Shown piece by piece: positions 25,454 to 34,144 of a DNA stretch of 64,000 bases. Numbering within the stretch: position 1 is the first letter of the stretch; each line of letters opens with the position of its first letter. Origin of the DNA: DASZBX01 sp035943635 (GTDB lineage Bacteria; Actinomycetota; Actinomycetes; Streptomycetales; Catenulisporaceae); contig DASZBX010000106.1 in NCBI GenBank assembly GCA_035943635.1, positions 186,001 through 250,000 of the forward strand, given 5' to 3'. Below the pieces are notes generated by a model. That model saw only the letters and a program-made list of their open reading frames with translations. It was not told the origin of the DNA and searched no databases. The translations under genes and the position numbers were made by a program.

Positions 25454-26995
25454 ATGGCTGACACGGTGACCGGCGCCGCGACCGGGACCACGGCGCAGGC
25501 CGCAGACGACACGGAGCCCGGGCTCATGGCCGCGGTGACGACGACGGCCCCGGCCAGACCGGCCGCCAGACCGGCCGCCGCGAGGACACCCACCCGGGCC
25601 AGGCCCGCCGCGGCCCCCGCGGCCGCCGTCACCACGACCTCCTCGCCGATACCCGCCCCGCGCCCGACCATCCCGCCCGGCCCCGGCCTGACCAGCCGCC
25701 TGCACGGGATCTCGTTCGCGTTCAACCGCCGCAAGACCATGGCCCGGATGCACCAGAAGTACGGCTCCGCGTTCACCCTGCGCCTGCCGCTCTACGGCCA
25801 GACCGTCTTCATCAGCGACCCCGCCCTGGTCAAGCAACTGTTCACCTCCGGCCCGGACCTGATCGGGAACATCGAGCCGAACCTGGGCAAGGTGCTCGGC
25901 CGCGGCTCCTTCTTCAACCTCGACGGCGCCGCGCACAGACGCCAGCGCAAACTCCTCCTGCCGCCCTTCCACGGCCGCCGGGTGCTGACCTACGAGAGCA
26001 TCATCGAGGAGGAGACGCTGCGCGAATGCGCGAACTGGCCCGAGAACGAGCGGTTCGAGACCCTCGCGCCGATGATGCGGCTGACCCTGAACGCGATCCT
26101 GCGCGCCGTCTTCGGCGCCGAGGGCGAGCAGTTCGAGACCCTGCGCGACCTGCTGCCGCCGATGATCGAGCTCGGCTCCAAACTGGTCGCGCTGCCCGGC
26201 CCGCAGGTCGACCTGGGCCGGTGGAGCCCGTGGGGCCGCTACCACGCCTACCGCCGACGCTTCGACGAGGTCGTCGACACCCTGATCAGCAAGGCCCTGG
26301 CCGACCCCGGCCTGGACGAACGCAACGACGTGCTCTCCCTCATGCTCCAGGCCCGCTACGACGACGGCTCGGCGATGCCCCGCAGCGACGTGGCCGACCA
26401 GCTCGTCACCCTGCTCGCCGCCGGGCACGAGACCACCGCCACGACCTTGTCCTGGGCGGTCGAACGGCTGCGCCGGCACCCGCAACTGCTGGCCCGGCTG
26501 GTCGCGGAGGCCGACGCGGGCGGCTCGGAGCTGCGCCGGGCGACCATGCTGGAGGTGCAGCGCTGCCGCCCGGTGATCGACCTGACCGCGCGCAAGGTCA
26601 AGGCCCCCTCGCTCCCGCTCGGCCGCTGGTCCCTCCCGCGCGACTACAACGTGCTGGTCGCGATCACCCTGGTGCACGGCGACGACGCGGTCTTCCCGGA
26701 CGCGGCCGCGTTCGATCCGGACCGTTTCGTCGGAGTGAATCCGGATACGTACTCCTGGGTCCCGTTCGGCGGCGGCACCCGGCGCTGCATCGGTGCGGCC
26801 TTCGCCGCGATGGAGATGGACGTCGTGCTGCGGACCCTGCTGCGCGAGTTCGACTTCGCCGGCACCGACGAACCGGCCGAGGACTGGCACTCACGCGGCG
26901 TGGCGTACGCTCCGTCCGAGGGCGGCGTCGCGGTGGTGCGCCGACGCCGGCCGGCACCGGCAGGACAGGGCGCCGAAAGCCCGGAGGCCGACTAG
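25454..26995 (+). CDS. Cytochrome P450
   Basis: A 513-residue haem monooxygenase, longer than typical bacterial P450s because of an 80-residue Ala/Thr/Pro leader before PPGPGLTSRL. Present are the I-helix oxygen-binding motif AAGHETTATTLSW, K-helix ExxR (EVQRCRPV), PERF-like DPDRF and the haem loop FGGGTRRCIG with Cys about 445. The class resembles actinomycete CYP110/CYP138-like enzymes acting on lipophilic substrates. It is followed 14 bp later by a broken SDR/monooxygenase gene, so the original operon was probably an oxidative degradation or tailoring pathway under the divergent TetR. Confidence 0.93.
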   Translation: MADTVTGAATGTTAQAADDTEPGLMAAVTTTAPARPAARPAAARTPTRARPAAAPAAAVTTTSSPIPAPRPTIPPGPGLTSRLHGISFAFNRRKTMARMHQKYGSAFTLRLPLYGQTVFISDPALVKQLFTSGPDLIGNIEPNLGKVLGRGSFFNLDGAAHRRQRKLLLPPFHGRRVLTYESIIEEETLRECANWPENERFETLAPMMRLTLNAILRAVFGAEGEQFETLRDLLPPMIELGSKLVALPGPQVDLGRWSPWGRYHAYRRRFDEVVDTLISKALADPGLDERNDVLSLMLQARYDDGSAMPRSDVADQLVTLLAAGHETTATTLSWAVERLRRHPQLLARLVAEADAGGSELRRATMLEVQRCRPVIDLTARKVKAPSLPLGRWSLPRDYNVLVAITLVHGDDAVFPDAAAFDPDRFVGVNPDTYSWVPFGGGTRRCIGAAFAAMEMDVVLRTLLREFDFAGTDEPAEDWHSRGVAYAPSEGGVAVVRRRRPAPAGQGAESPEAD

Positions 26996-27009
26996 AAGGA
27001 GACCCGCGG

Positions 27010-27377
27010 ATGGCCAGGCGACAGCTCAGGACGATCAGCGGGCGTGCGGTGATGGTCACCGGCGCCGGATCGGGAATCGGCCGGAGCCTGGCCCGCCGGC
27101 TGTCTGGGGCCGGATCCCCGGTCGCGATCGCCGACAACGACGCGCAGGGCCTGGACCAGACCGCCCGGTCGCCCCCGACCCGGGGATGCCGACCCGGCCG
27201 CTGCTGGACTTCTCGGCCGGATACGTGCTGCGCGCCGCCGACCAGTTACCCAAGAGCGGCCCGAACGCGCCGTGGCGGCTGGGCATGAACTACGCCCACG
27301 ACCTGCTCACACTTCGCCACGGCCGGATCCAGGACGGCGTCCTGCAGTTCTCCGCGCCGCCCCGATCGGCCGGCTGA
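27010..27377 (+). pseudogene. Fused remnants of an SDR dehydrogenase and a flavin monooxygenase
   Basis: The ATG with AAGGAG encodes the first 50 residues of a short-chain dehydrogenase, including the NAD-binding TGAGSGIGRSLARRL and IADNDAQGL. After about 27170 the frame shifts and the sequence becomes the C-terminus of an EthA-like flavin-containing or Baeyer-Villiger monooxygenase (MPTRPLLDFSAGYVLRAAD, then NAPWRLGMNYAHDL), ending at 27377. Most of both enzymes is missing. A deletion removing the end of one gene and the start of the next explains this. Confidence 0.7.
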
Positions 27378-27380
27378 CCG

Positions 27381-28379
27381 TCACCGCCCGGCCCCGGCCA
27401 GCGCGTGCGGCGCGGCGGGCATCGGCTGCACCAGGTGGCTGATCTCGTCCGTCGCCGCCCCCTGCGCGGTCAGCTGGGCCAGCCGGCGCAGCGCGATCCC
27501 CTCCCGCAGCGCCCACGGGCACAGATGCAGGTACGGCAGGCTGAGCACGTCCATCACGGCCTCCGCGACGATCGCCCCGGCCAGGATCTGCCCGGCCCGG
27601 GTCGGCGGGACGCCCTTCACCGCGATCCGGGTGCTGGTGTCCATCGACGCCAGCTTCGGGATCTGCCGGCGCACCGCGTCCCGGCTCAGCATCCGCCGCC
27701 CGCTCGGCCCCTGCGCCCCGGTCAGCTTCGCCAGGTGCGCGAAGATCCGGGACGTGGCCACCGCGTACGGCCGCGGCGGCACGGTGAACCGGGAGGAGAG
27801 CTCGGCGGCCAGTTCCAGCGTGACCTGCCGGCGCAGCGCCAGCACGGCCGCCCGGTCCGGCGGGTCGCCGGTCAGCCGGGCCCGGGTCAGCCGGGCCGCG
27901 CCCAGCGGCAGCGACACCGCGCAGTCCGGTTCGGCCCCCGCCCCGGCGGCCAGTTCCAGCGACCCGCCGCCGATGTCGGCCAGCAGCAGCCCGCCGACCG
28001 ACCAGCCCAGCCAGGCCCGCGCGGCCAGGAAGGTCAACCGGGCCTCGTCCTGCCCGGACAGGAACGCCAGCCGCACCCCGGTCGCGTCGAACACCCGCTG
28101 CACCGCCTGCTGCTGGTTCGACGCGTCCCGCACCGCCGAGGTGGCGAAGGAGATCAACTCCCGGGCCCCGTGCCCCCGGGCCGCCTCGGCCGCCTCGCCC
28201 ACCGCCGTCACCAGCCGCTCCAGGGCGGGCTTGCTGATCTTCCCGTCGGTTCCGGCCGCCTCGCTCAGCCGGGTGGGGAACTTGACCGAGACGGCGGTGC
28301 GGATCGGCTGCCCGGGCGACAGGTCGATCACGTTGAGGCGGGCCGAGACCGAGCCGGTGTCCAGGATGGCGATGCGCAT
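27381..28379 (-). CDS. Ppx/GppA family phosphatase
   Basis: A 332-residue member of the ASKHA-fold exopolyphosphatase/guanosine pentaphosphatase family. Motifs: IAILDTGSVSARLNVID (phosphate 1 region), FATSAVRDASN, LSGQDEARLTFLAAR and LLLADIGGGSLELA (phosphate 2), with a C-terminal helical GAIVAEAVMDVL. The length matches the short two-domain actinobacterial type (Ppx2 or Ppx1-like). It would hydrolyse polyphosphate or pppGpp in the cytoplasm; which one cannot be told. It converges on the P450 operon remnant with a 3-bp gap. Confidence 0.9.
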   Translation of the reverse strand: MRIAILDTGSVSARLNVIDLSPGQPIRTAVSVKFPTRLSEAAGTDGKISKPALERLVTAVGEAAEAARGHGARELISFATSAVRDASNQQQAVQRVFDATGVRLAFLSGQDEARLTFLAARAWLGWSVGGLLLADIGGGSLELAAGAGAEPDCAVSLPLGAARLTRARLTGDPPDRAAVLALRRQVTLELAAELSSRFTVPPRPYAVATSRIFAHLAKLTGAQGPSGRRMLSRDAVRRQIPKLASMDTSTRIAVKGVPPTRAGQILAGAIVAEAVMDVLSLPYLHLCPWALREGIALRRLAQLTAQGAATDEISHLVQPMPAAPHALAGAGR

Positions 28380-28592
28380 CCAGACGCAATACCCGAATAT
28401 CGAGGCGATCAACCTGAACCTGTGGTCACAGATCACGACGCGCGGACAACCCGCCCCCGCGAGCGCCCCGCACGGCCCGCGTCCGTACGGATGCGCCGGG
28501 CGGATCCGGGCGGGGATGCGCGGGCCGCCGGTGGGTAGGTGCGGAGGGACTCTGATCGGCCGATGCAGCCAGTGGCGAAGGAGCGGCGAAGC

Positions 28593-31148
28593 GTGCGTAA
28601 AGTGAGAACGGTGCTGGTGGACGGCTGGGACAGGTTCAGCGCCGCGGATCCCGGGCTGCTGCGATTGTCCAGCGCGTCGACCACCGTCGGCTCCATCCTC
28701 GTGGTGCTGCTGGTGCTCGCGCTGTTCGACACGCCGGAGACCCTGCTCGTCGCCGGAGCACTCAGCGCGATGTCCGCGTCGTTCGCGATCAGCGACCCGC
28801 GCCCGCGCGACCAGGCGGTCACGCTCGCGTGGGGCCTGGCGGTCGCGGCCGCCGTGGTGACCGCCGGGGCCGAACTGGTGACGGTCCGGGCCGCCGCCGA
28901 TGTCGCGTTCGTGCTGGTCATCTTCTTCGCGGTCTACGCCCGACGGTATGGGCCGCGCGGCACGGGACTGGGCGTGATCGGCTTCCAGCTGTACTTCGTC
29001 TCCCAGTTCACCCACGCGGACCCCGCGACGCTGCCGCGCCTGTACGCGGTGCTGGTCCTGGCCTTCGCCTCGGCCGCCGTGGCCCGCTTCGGCCTGGTCC
29101 GCGCCACCCCGGAACGGGTCCTGGGCCGGTTGGGACGCGCGTTCCGCTCCCGGCTCGCGGCGCTGGTCGAGGCCGTCGCCGAGGTGGCCGAACTCGCCGG
29201 ACAGGCCCCGGCCCAGTCGCAGGCCGCGGCCGAAGCGGCGGCGGACGCGCTGCGCAAGCGGTCCGCCCGGCTGCACGAGTGCGCACTGATGATCCAGGCC
29301 CGGCTGGAGGTCAGCGTTCCGGACGAGCAGACCGCGACCCTGATCGAGCACCGCGTCGCCGAAGCGGAGATCGCCGCCGAACGACTGGGCCGCCTCGTCC
29401 TGCGCGCACACCCCTCGTGGACGGCCGGAACGCCGCTCTCGACGGAACCCGCCGACCTCCCCGCGACGCAGCTGCTGACCCGTGAGCTGCGGCGACTGCA
29501 CGCATTGGTGCTGCGGAACCTCTACGGCCCGCAGCCCCCGGGGTTCCACGCGGCCCGCGACGAACTGCTCGGCTACCGCGACGGCAACCACCTCCCGGCC
29601 GCGGCCCCGCCCGTCCAAGACGCGTTCCGCGCCGTCGGCGAACTGTCCCGGGCCATCCTCGGCCTGCGCCTGGCCCTCGGCTACGAGTCCGAGAACCTGC
29701 CCGAAGCCGCTTCAGAACCCGCGGCCGTCTCCACTTCCACTTCCACGGACGCGCCCGCACCCACAGTGGCGCCCGCGCCCGGGTCCACTTCCACGTCCAC
29801 CTCCACCTCCGACCTGGAAGAGGAACTCGAAACGGAGGCCGCCTGCCTCCAGCTCCAGGACCCGGCAGCCTCCCCGACCCCGCCCCAGACCGGCCTGCAC
29901 CGCCTCACCACCCGCCTGGCCTGCCAGGTCACGGCCGGTTCGGCGCTGGCGATCCTGGGCGGCGAACTGCTCTCCCCGCAACGCTGGTACTGGGCCGTCC
30001 TCACCTGCTGGGTCGTGTTCATGAACACCTCCTCCACCGGAGACATCCTGGTCAAGGGCTACCGCCGCCTCGCCGGGACCGTCATCGGGGTCCTGGCCGG
30101 AGCAGCCCTGGCCCAGGTGGTCGGCGGCGACTCACGCATCGCCTTCGCCCTGGTCATCGTGTGCGTGTTCGGCATGTTCTACACGGCGCCGCTCTCGTAC
30201 ACCCTGATGTCGTTCTTCGTCACGACCATGATCGGCGTGCTCTACTCGCTGCTGGGCATCTTCAGCGCCGGGGTGCTCGTACTGCGGATCGAGGAGACGG
30301 CAGTCGGCGCAGCCTGCGGATTCCTCGCCGCGACCCTCGTCCTGCCGATCCAGATCAGCAGACGCACCGACATCCAGCTCGCCGACGTCCTGGACAAACT
30401 GCGCCTGACCCTCACCCTCGCCGTCGCCCGGTTGGCCGCCGGACCTGATGGGCCATTCAGGGGGTTCCCGGCGCCGGCCGACGCCCTGCTGGACCAGGAC
30501 GTCGTGCATGCGACCCGCGGCCTGGACGCCGCGCTGGACACGCTGCGCGCCTCCGTCGAACCGATCACCCACCCGGCCAGCCCGCTGCGGGCCAGGCGCC
30601 GCCGGGCCCGGTACGTGCTCGGCGTGCTGGAAGGCTGCGCGTACCACGTCCGGAACCTGGCCGCGGCCGCCGAACTGAGCCACGGCGACCCGCGCTTCGG
30701 CCCCGAGCCGAGGCTGACCCCGGTCGGCCTGCGGCTGGACCGCAATGCCCGGGTGCTGGCCGAATTCGTGCGCAGCGAGGGGAAACAGGCCGGACGGTTG
30801 GCGAGCGACCCGGATGTTCTGATCGTCTTCAGCAGCCCGGCCGGGCCCGGGCCCGGGCGCGAGTCCGAGGCCGAGTCCGAGGCCGGCGCCCAGACCACTG
30901 ACCGGGTCGTGGCCGTACCCGAAGGCCTGATCGCCTGGCGGGTCGTATCCCACCTGCAACGCATAGACGAAGCCCTCCTGGGCCTGGCCCGCCCGCTAGG
31001 CCTGCCCCACGAGTCCTCCGCTGAAGCCGCGACCGACCCCGACACCGACACTAGCCCCGATTCCGACCCCGACAACGGCGCCGGTCCGGCCGCCGCCCCC
31101 GGCGCCGAGACCGCAGCCAGGGACCGAGCCGCCGCCAACGCGCGCTAA
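28593..31148 (+). CDS. FUSC family membrane protein
   Basis: An 851-residue protein with the duplicated FUSC architecture: an N-terminal membrane bundle (about residues 25-150), a long cytoplasmic helical region, then a second bundle (about 445-590) containing RWYWAVLTCWVVFMNTSS and GYRRLAGTVIGVLAG, the FUSC signature. A low-complexity STSTSTDAPAP linker (about 370-410) precedes the second bundle, and the C-terminus is Asp/Pro/Ala-rich. FUSC proteins relate to aromatic-acid exporters (AaeB). The GTG at 28593 is chosen because GAAGGAG precedes it; upstream in-frame starts at 28539 and 28563 lack a site. Confidence 0.85.
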   Translation: MRKVRTVLVDGWDRFSAADPGLLRLSSASTTVGSILVVLLVLALFDTPETLLVAGALSAMSASFAISDPRPRDQAVTLAWGLAVAAAVVTAGAELVTVRAAADVAFVLVIFFAVYARRYGPRGTGLGVIGFQLYFVSQFTHADPATLPRLYAVLVLAFASAAVARFGLVRATPERVLGRLGRAFRSRLAALVEAVAEVAELAGQAPAQSQAAAEAAADALRKRSARLHECALMIQARLEVSVPDEQTATLIEHRVAEAEIAAERLGRLVLRAHPSWTAGTPLSTEPADLPATQLLTRELRRLHALVLRNLYGPQPPGFHAARDELLGYRDGNHLPAAAPPVQDAFRAVGELSRAILGLRLALGYESENLPEAASEPAAVSTSTSTDAPAPTVAPAPGSTSTSTSTSDLEEELETEAACLQLQDPAASPTPPQTGLHRLTTRLACQVTAGSALAILGGELLSPQRWYWAVLTCWVVFMNTSSTGDILVKGYRRLAGTVIGVLAGAALAQVVGGDSRIAFALVIVCVFGMFYTAPLSYTLMSFFVTTMIGVLYSLLGIFSAGVLVLRIEETAVGAACGFLAATLVLPIQISRRTDIQLADVLDKLRLTLTLAVARLAAGPDGPFRGFPAPADALLDQDVVHATRGLDAALDTLRASVEPITHPASPLRARRRRARYVLGVLEGCAYHVRNLAAAAELSHGDPRFGPEPRLTPVGLRLDRNARVLAEFVRSEGKQAGRLASDPDVLIVFSSPAGPGPGRESEAESEAGAQTTDRVVAVPEGLIAWRVVSHLQRIDEALLGLARPLGLPHESSAEAATDPDTDTSPDSDPDNGAGPAAAPGAETAARDRAAANAR

Positions 31149-31179
31149 CCCTCCAGCCGCGACCCCACCCCAACTGCCA

Positions 31180-31986
31180 CTACTTCTCCTCATCCTCATC
31201 GATCAGCGCGTGCTTCGGCACCGGCACCATCTTCGACATGGTGAACAGCACCTCCAGCGACAACGTCACCGCGACGTCCGACTCGATCGCCGACTTGGTC
31301 TGCTCCAGGGCGAACGCCAGCGCGTTCACACACGGGATATGGCGCTGCGCCACCGGCAGGCCGAGCTCCTCCTGCACGGCCGTCACCGCGTCGCGCAGGT
31401 CGAACGCCGCCTTCAACGGCAGGATCGCCGGCTTGTTGCGCTCGGGCACGGTCGTGGCCACCTCACCCCACGGCGCCTGACCGAAATTCGTCACCACGTG
31501 CTTGAACAGGTCATCCATCGAGCCGAACAACTCGATCGGGAACACGTCCGGGACCAGCCGCTCGACCAGGATCCCCAGTGCGCTGTCCGCGGGCAGCCCG
31601 GTGAACGAGGCCTTGTCGCCGCTCAGCACGTCGTTGATCGCCGCGCCGAGGATCGCGCCGCCGGGGTTCAGGTCGTTGAACTCCACGTCCACGATGCCCG
31701 ACGCGACCAACACCGCCTCGCCGGCCGCCGAGGCCAGCAGGGTGAGGTAGTCCTCGACCCGGACCCGTCCGGTCTCCTCGTCCTTGACCATGCTCAGCGC
31801 ATACCCGGCCAGGTCCCGGGCGACGGCGCGCAGCCGGTCGGAGGGTTCCGGCAGACGGGGAATCTCGGGATTCCCGGGTAGTACGGGTACTGCGAATGCT
31901 GCGGGTATTCCGGGAGTTTCAGCAGTTTCAGATGCACCGGGTTCTTCAGGTGCCCCGGGCGTTTCAGGCGTCTCGGATTCCACCAT
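31180..31986 (-). CDS. Hypothetical acidic protein
   Basis: A 268-residue cytoplasmic protein. Residues 1-45 are a Glu/Pro/Thr-rich disordered leader (ETPGAPEEPGASETAETPG), followed by a helical globular domain (DRLRAVARDLAGYALSMVKD, YLTLLASAAGEAVLV, ALGILVERLVPDVFPIELFG) and an acidic tail DEDEEK. No catalytic motif is recognised. It converges on the FUSC gene (31 bp gap) and diverges from a pair of paralogous hypothetical genes. Confidence 0.75.
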   Translation of the reverse strand: MVESETPETPGAPEEPGASETAETPGIPAAFAVPVLPGNPEIPRLPEPSDRLRAVARDLAGYALSMVKDEETGRVRVEDYLTLLASAAGEAVLVASGIVDVEFNDLNPGGAILGAAINDVLSGDKASFTGLPADSALGILVERLVPDVFPIELFGSMDDLFKHVVTNFGQAPWGEVATTVPERNKPAILPLKAAFDLRDAVTAVQEELGLPVAQRHIPCVNALAFALEQTKSAIESDVAVTLSLEVLFTMSKMVPVPKHALIDEDEEK

Positions 31987-32208
31987 GCTCCTGATCTCCG
32001 ACGGATTGAGCCGACCCCCTGCGAGCGGTCCGCGGGCCGAGGATACAAGGTCTCGCCCCTGCGCGTGGCCAGTCCGCGCAAATCCGCAAAGCGGCCGATC
32101 GGTGGACGGGCAAAGCCGTGACGTCCGGAAACACCACCGGCAATTCGCGCCTTTGTTTGAAATTCCCTGAGGGGGCAACCGGAACGCAACTATTCCAAGG
32201 AGGGCATA

Positions 32209-32982
32209 GTGTCCGCCATTATCATTGTCATCATCGCCGTCATCGTGGTGGCCTGCGTGGCCGTCGCGTACCGGGCCTCGCATCGCAAGAAGCTGCGAGC
32301 CTCGTTCGGCCCCGAGTACGACCAGCTGGTCCAGGCCGGCGGCAGCAGCCGCGAAGCCGACCGCGAACTGGTCCGACGCAAGCACGAGCACGCCAAGCTC
32401 GACCTGAAGCCGATCAGCGAGCAGGACCGGGTCGAGTTCCTCCAGTCCTGGGAGCACCTGCAGGCCTCGTTCATCGACGACCCGGTGTTCTCCATGAACA
32501 GCGCCGAGAACCTGGTGTCCCGGGCCCTGGAGGTCCGCGGCTACCCGGGCGGCGACCGCGAGGAGCAGCTCGCGCTGCTGTCGGTCGAGTACAGCGGCAA
32601 GCTGAGCGACTACCGCGCCGCGCAGGACGTCAAGCGCCGGGTGGAAGCCGGTGCCAACGATGAGGTTGTCACCACCGCCGACGTTGATGCCGACTCCGAA
32701 GCCGGTGTCGACCCGACTGCGGCTGCGTCCACGACCGCTGCGACGACTGCCGGTCCTGCCACCACCGAGGACATCCGGCAGGCGCTGCTCGCCTACCGCG
32801 CGCTCTTCGACGAGCTGATGTCGTCGTCCGGCACCGGCGTCACCCGCCCGCCGGTCCCCGGCACCGAGACCGGCACCGGTGTCGGCGCCGAGACCAGTGG
32901 CGCACTGGGGTCCGTCACCGTACCTGCCCAGGAATGGTCCGTCCCGCTGGACGAGCCCGTCAACCAGAAGGTCGAGCACTGA
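32209..32982 (+). CDS. Membrane-anchored hypothetical protein, first of a paralogous pair
   Basis: A 257-residue protein. An N-terminal hydrophobic anchor (IIIVIIAVIVVACVAVAY) is followed by a basic stop-transfer and a cytoplasmic helical domain. The segment SWEHLQASFIDDPVFSMNSA and the later DIRQALLAYRALFDELM match two halves of one domain in the next protein (RWTAIQVSFVDGPADSVRAA and QLRLSLQEYRAFLSVVL). Here the halves are separated by an Ala/Thr-rich insert. The GTG has a strong AAGGAGGG. The next gene starts 1 bp after its stop, so they form an operon. Function unknown. Confidence 0.8.
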   Translation: MSAIIIVIIAVIVVACVAVAYRASHRKKLRASFGPEYDQLVQAGGSSREADRELVRRKHEHAKLDLKPISEQDRVEFLQSWEHLQASFIDDPVFSMNSAENLVSRALEVRGYPGGDREEQLALLSVEYSGKLSDYRAAQDVKRRVEAGANDEVVTTADVDADSEAGVDPTAAASTTAATTAGPATTEDIRQALLAYRALFDELMSSSGTGVTRPPVPGTETGTGVGAETSGALGSVTVPAQEWSVPLDEPVNQKVEH

Positions 32983-32983
32983 T

Positions 32984-34144
32984 ATGGCAACCAGACTGAA
33001 CAGCCCCGGCACGCACACCGAGGACGACGAGCCGGAGCGCACACACGACGCCGCCGGCTACGACAGCACCCTCGACGACGAATACGACGACGCGCTCGGC
33101 AGCGAGGCCCGCGCCGTCCCGACCGGCAACGAGCACGAGTCGGCGGCTGAGGTGGAGGCCGAGCGTGCGGGCGACGCCGATTCGGTGGAGGGCCGGAACG
33201 AGGCCGAGGCCGAGGGCGACGAGCACACCGACGAGTTCGCGAAGAACTTCGGGAACCGCAACCAGCTCGAGAACGAGCCCGGCGACGAGTTCGCCGCCGA
33301 CCGCACGGCCGGGCCCGGCGAGCACCCGGACATGGTCGTGGAGCCCGACCCGTACCAGCTGACCAGCCCGATCCCCGGCCAGCCGAACTCCGGTCCGGTG
33401 CTGACCATGCCGGGCGCCGAATCCGACGCCGAGGCGGACTCCGCCCTGGGGTCGGGCTCGGAACTGGACCGCGCCCACGACCTCGACCACGAGCCCGGGT
33501 CTGGGTCCGCGTTTGAGTCTGAGGTTGGGGCCGAGTCCGGGAACGAGTCGCGATTCGGCCAGGAGCGGCAGGTCGTCGGCGCCGCAGCCGACACCCGCGA
33601 TGTCGACTCCGGCCTGGACGAGGCCGAGGGCCGCGACCAGTTCGACGAGGCCGCCGGTACCGAGGACGTCGCCGACTACGACGACAGCGCCGCGGGGTAC
33701 GAGCTGGCCGAAGAGGAAGGCGTCAACCCGCCGACCCCGGCGACCGACGACCCGGCGCTCGCGGCTTCGCCGTCGGCCACTGCCGTGCCTTCGGTAGCGT
33801 CGGCTTCTTCGACCTCGCTGGCTGGTGCCGGTGCGGCCTCGGCGCCTGGCGCGGTCGGTGCGGTGTCCGCATCCGGGAACGGCGGGCTGCTGTCGGCCGA
33901 GGCGCAGGAGGAACTGCTCCAGCGTTGGACGGCCATCCAGGTGTCGTTCGTCGACGGCCCCGCCGACTCGGTCCGCGCTGCCGACACCCTGATCCGGGAC
34001 ATCGGCACCGCCATCCAGAACGCCATCCACGAGCGCACCGACCAGCTCACCGGTTCTTGGCAGGGCACTGCCGATACTGAGCAGCTGCGGCTGTCCTTGC
34101 AGGAGTACCGGGCGTTTTTGAGTGTGGTTCTGCCGAAGCAGTAG
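32984..34144 (+). CDS. Highly acidic hypothetical protein, second of the paralogous pair
   Basis: A 386-residue protein. The first 290 residues are extremely rich in Glu, Asp, Ala and Ser with many short repeats (for example SEVGAESGNESRFG), so probably disordered. The last 85 residues form the helical domain shared with the preceding gene (LLQRWTAIQVSFVDGPADSV to EYRAFLSVVLPKQ). This domain recurs in actinomycete hypothetical proteins, often after disordered leaders. No signal or membrane segment is seen. An interaction with the membrane-anchored paralogue is plausible but unproven. Confidence 0.8.
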   Translation: MATRLNSPGTHTEDDEPERTHDAAGYDSTLDDEYDDALGSEARAVPTGNEHESAAEVEAERAGDADSVEGRNEAEAEGDEHTDEFAKNFGNRNQLENEPGDEFAADRTAGPGEHPDMVVEPDPYQLTSPIPGQPNSGPVLTMPGAESDAEADSALGSGSELDRAHDLDHEPGSGSAFESEVGAESGNESRFGQERQVVGAAADTRDVDSGLDEAEGRDQFDEAAGTEDVADYDDSAAGYELAEEEGVNPPTPATDDPALAASPSATAVPSVASASSTSLAGAGAASAPGAVGAVSASGNGGLLSAEAQEELLQRWTAIQVSFVDGPADSVRAADTLIRDIGTAIQNAIHERTDQLTGSWQGTADTEQLRLSLQEYRAFLSVVLPKQ

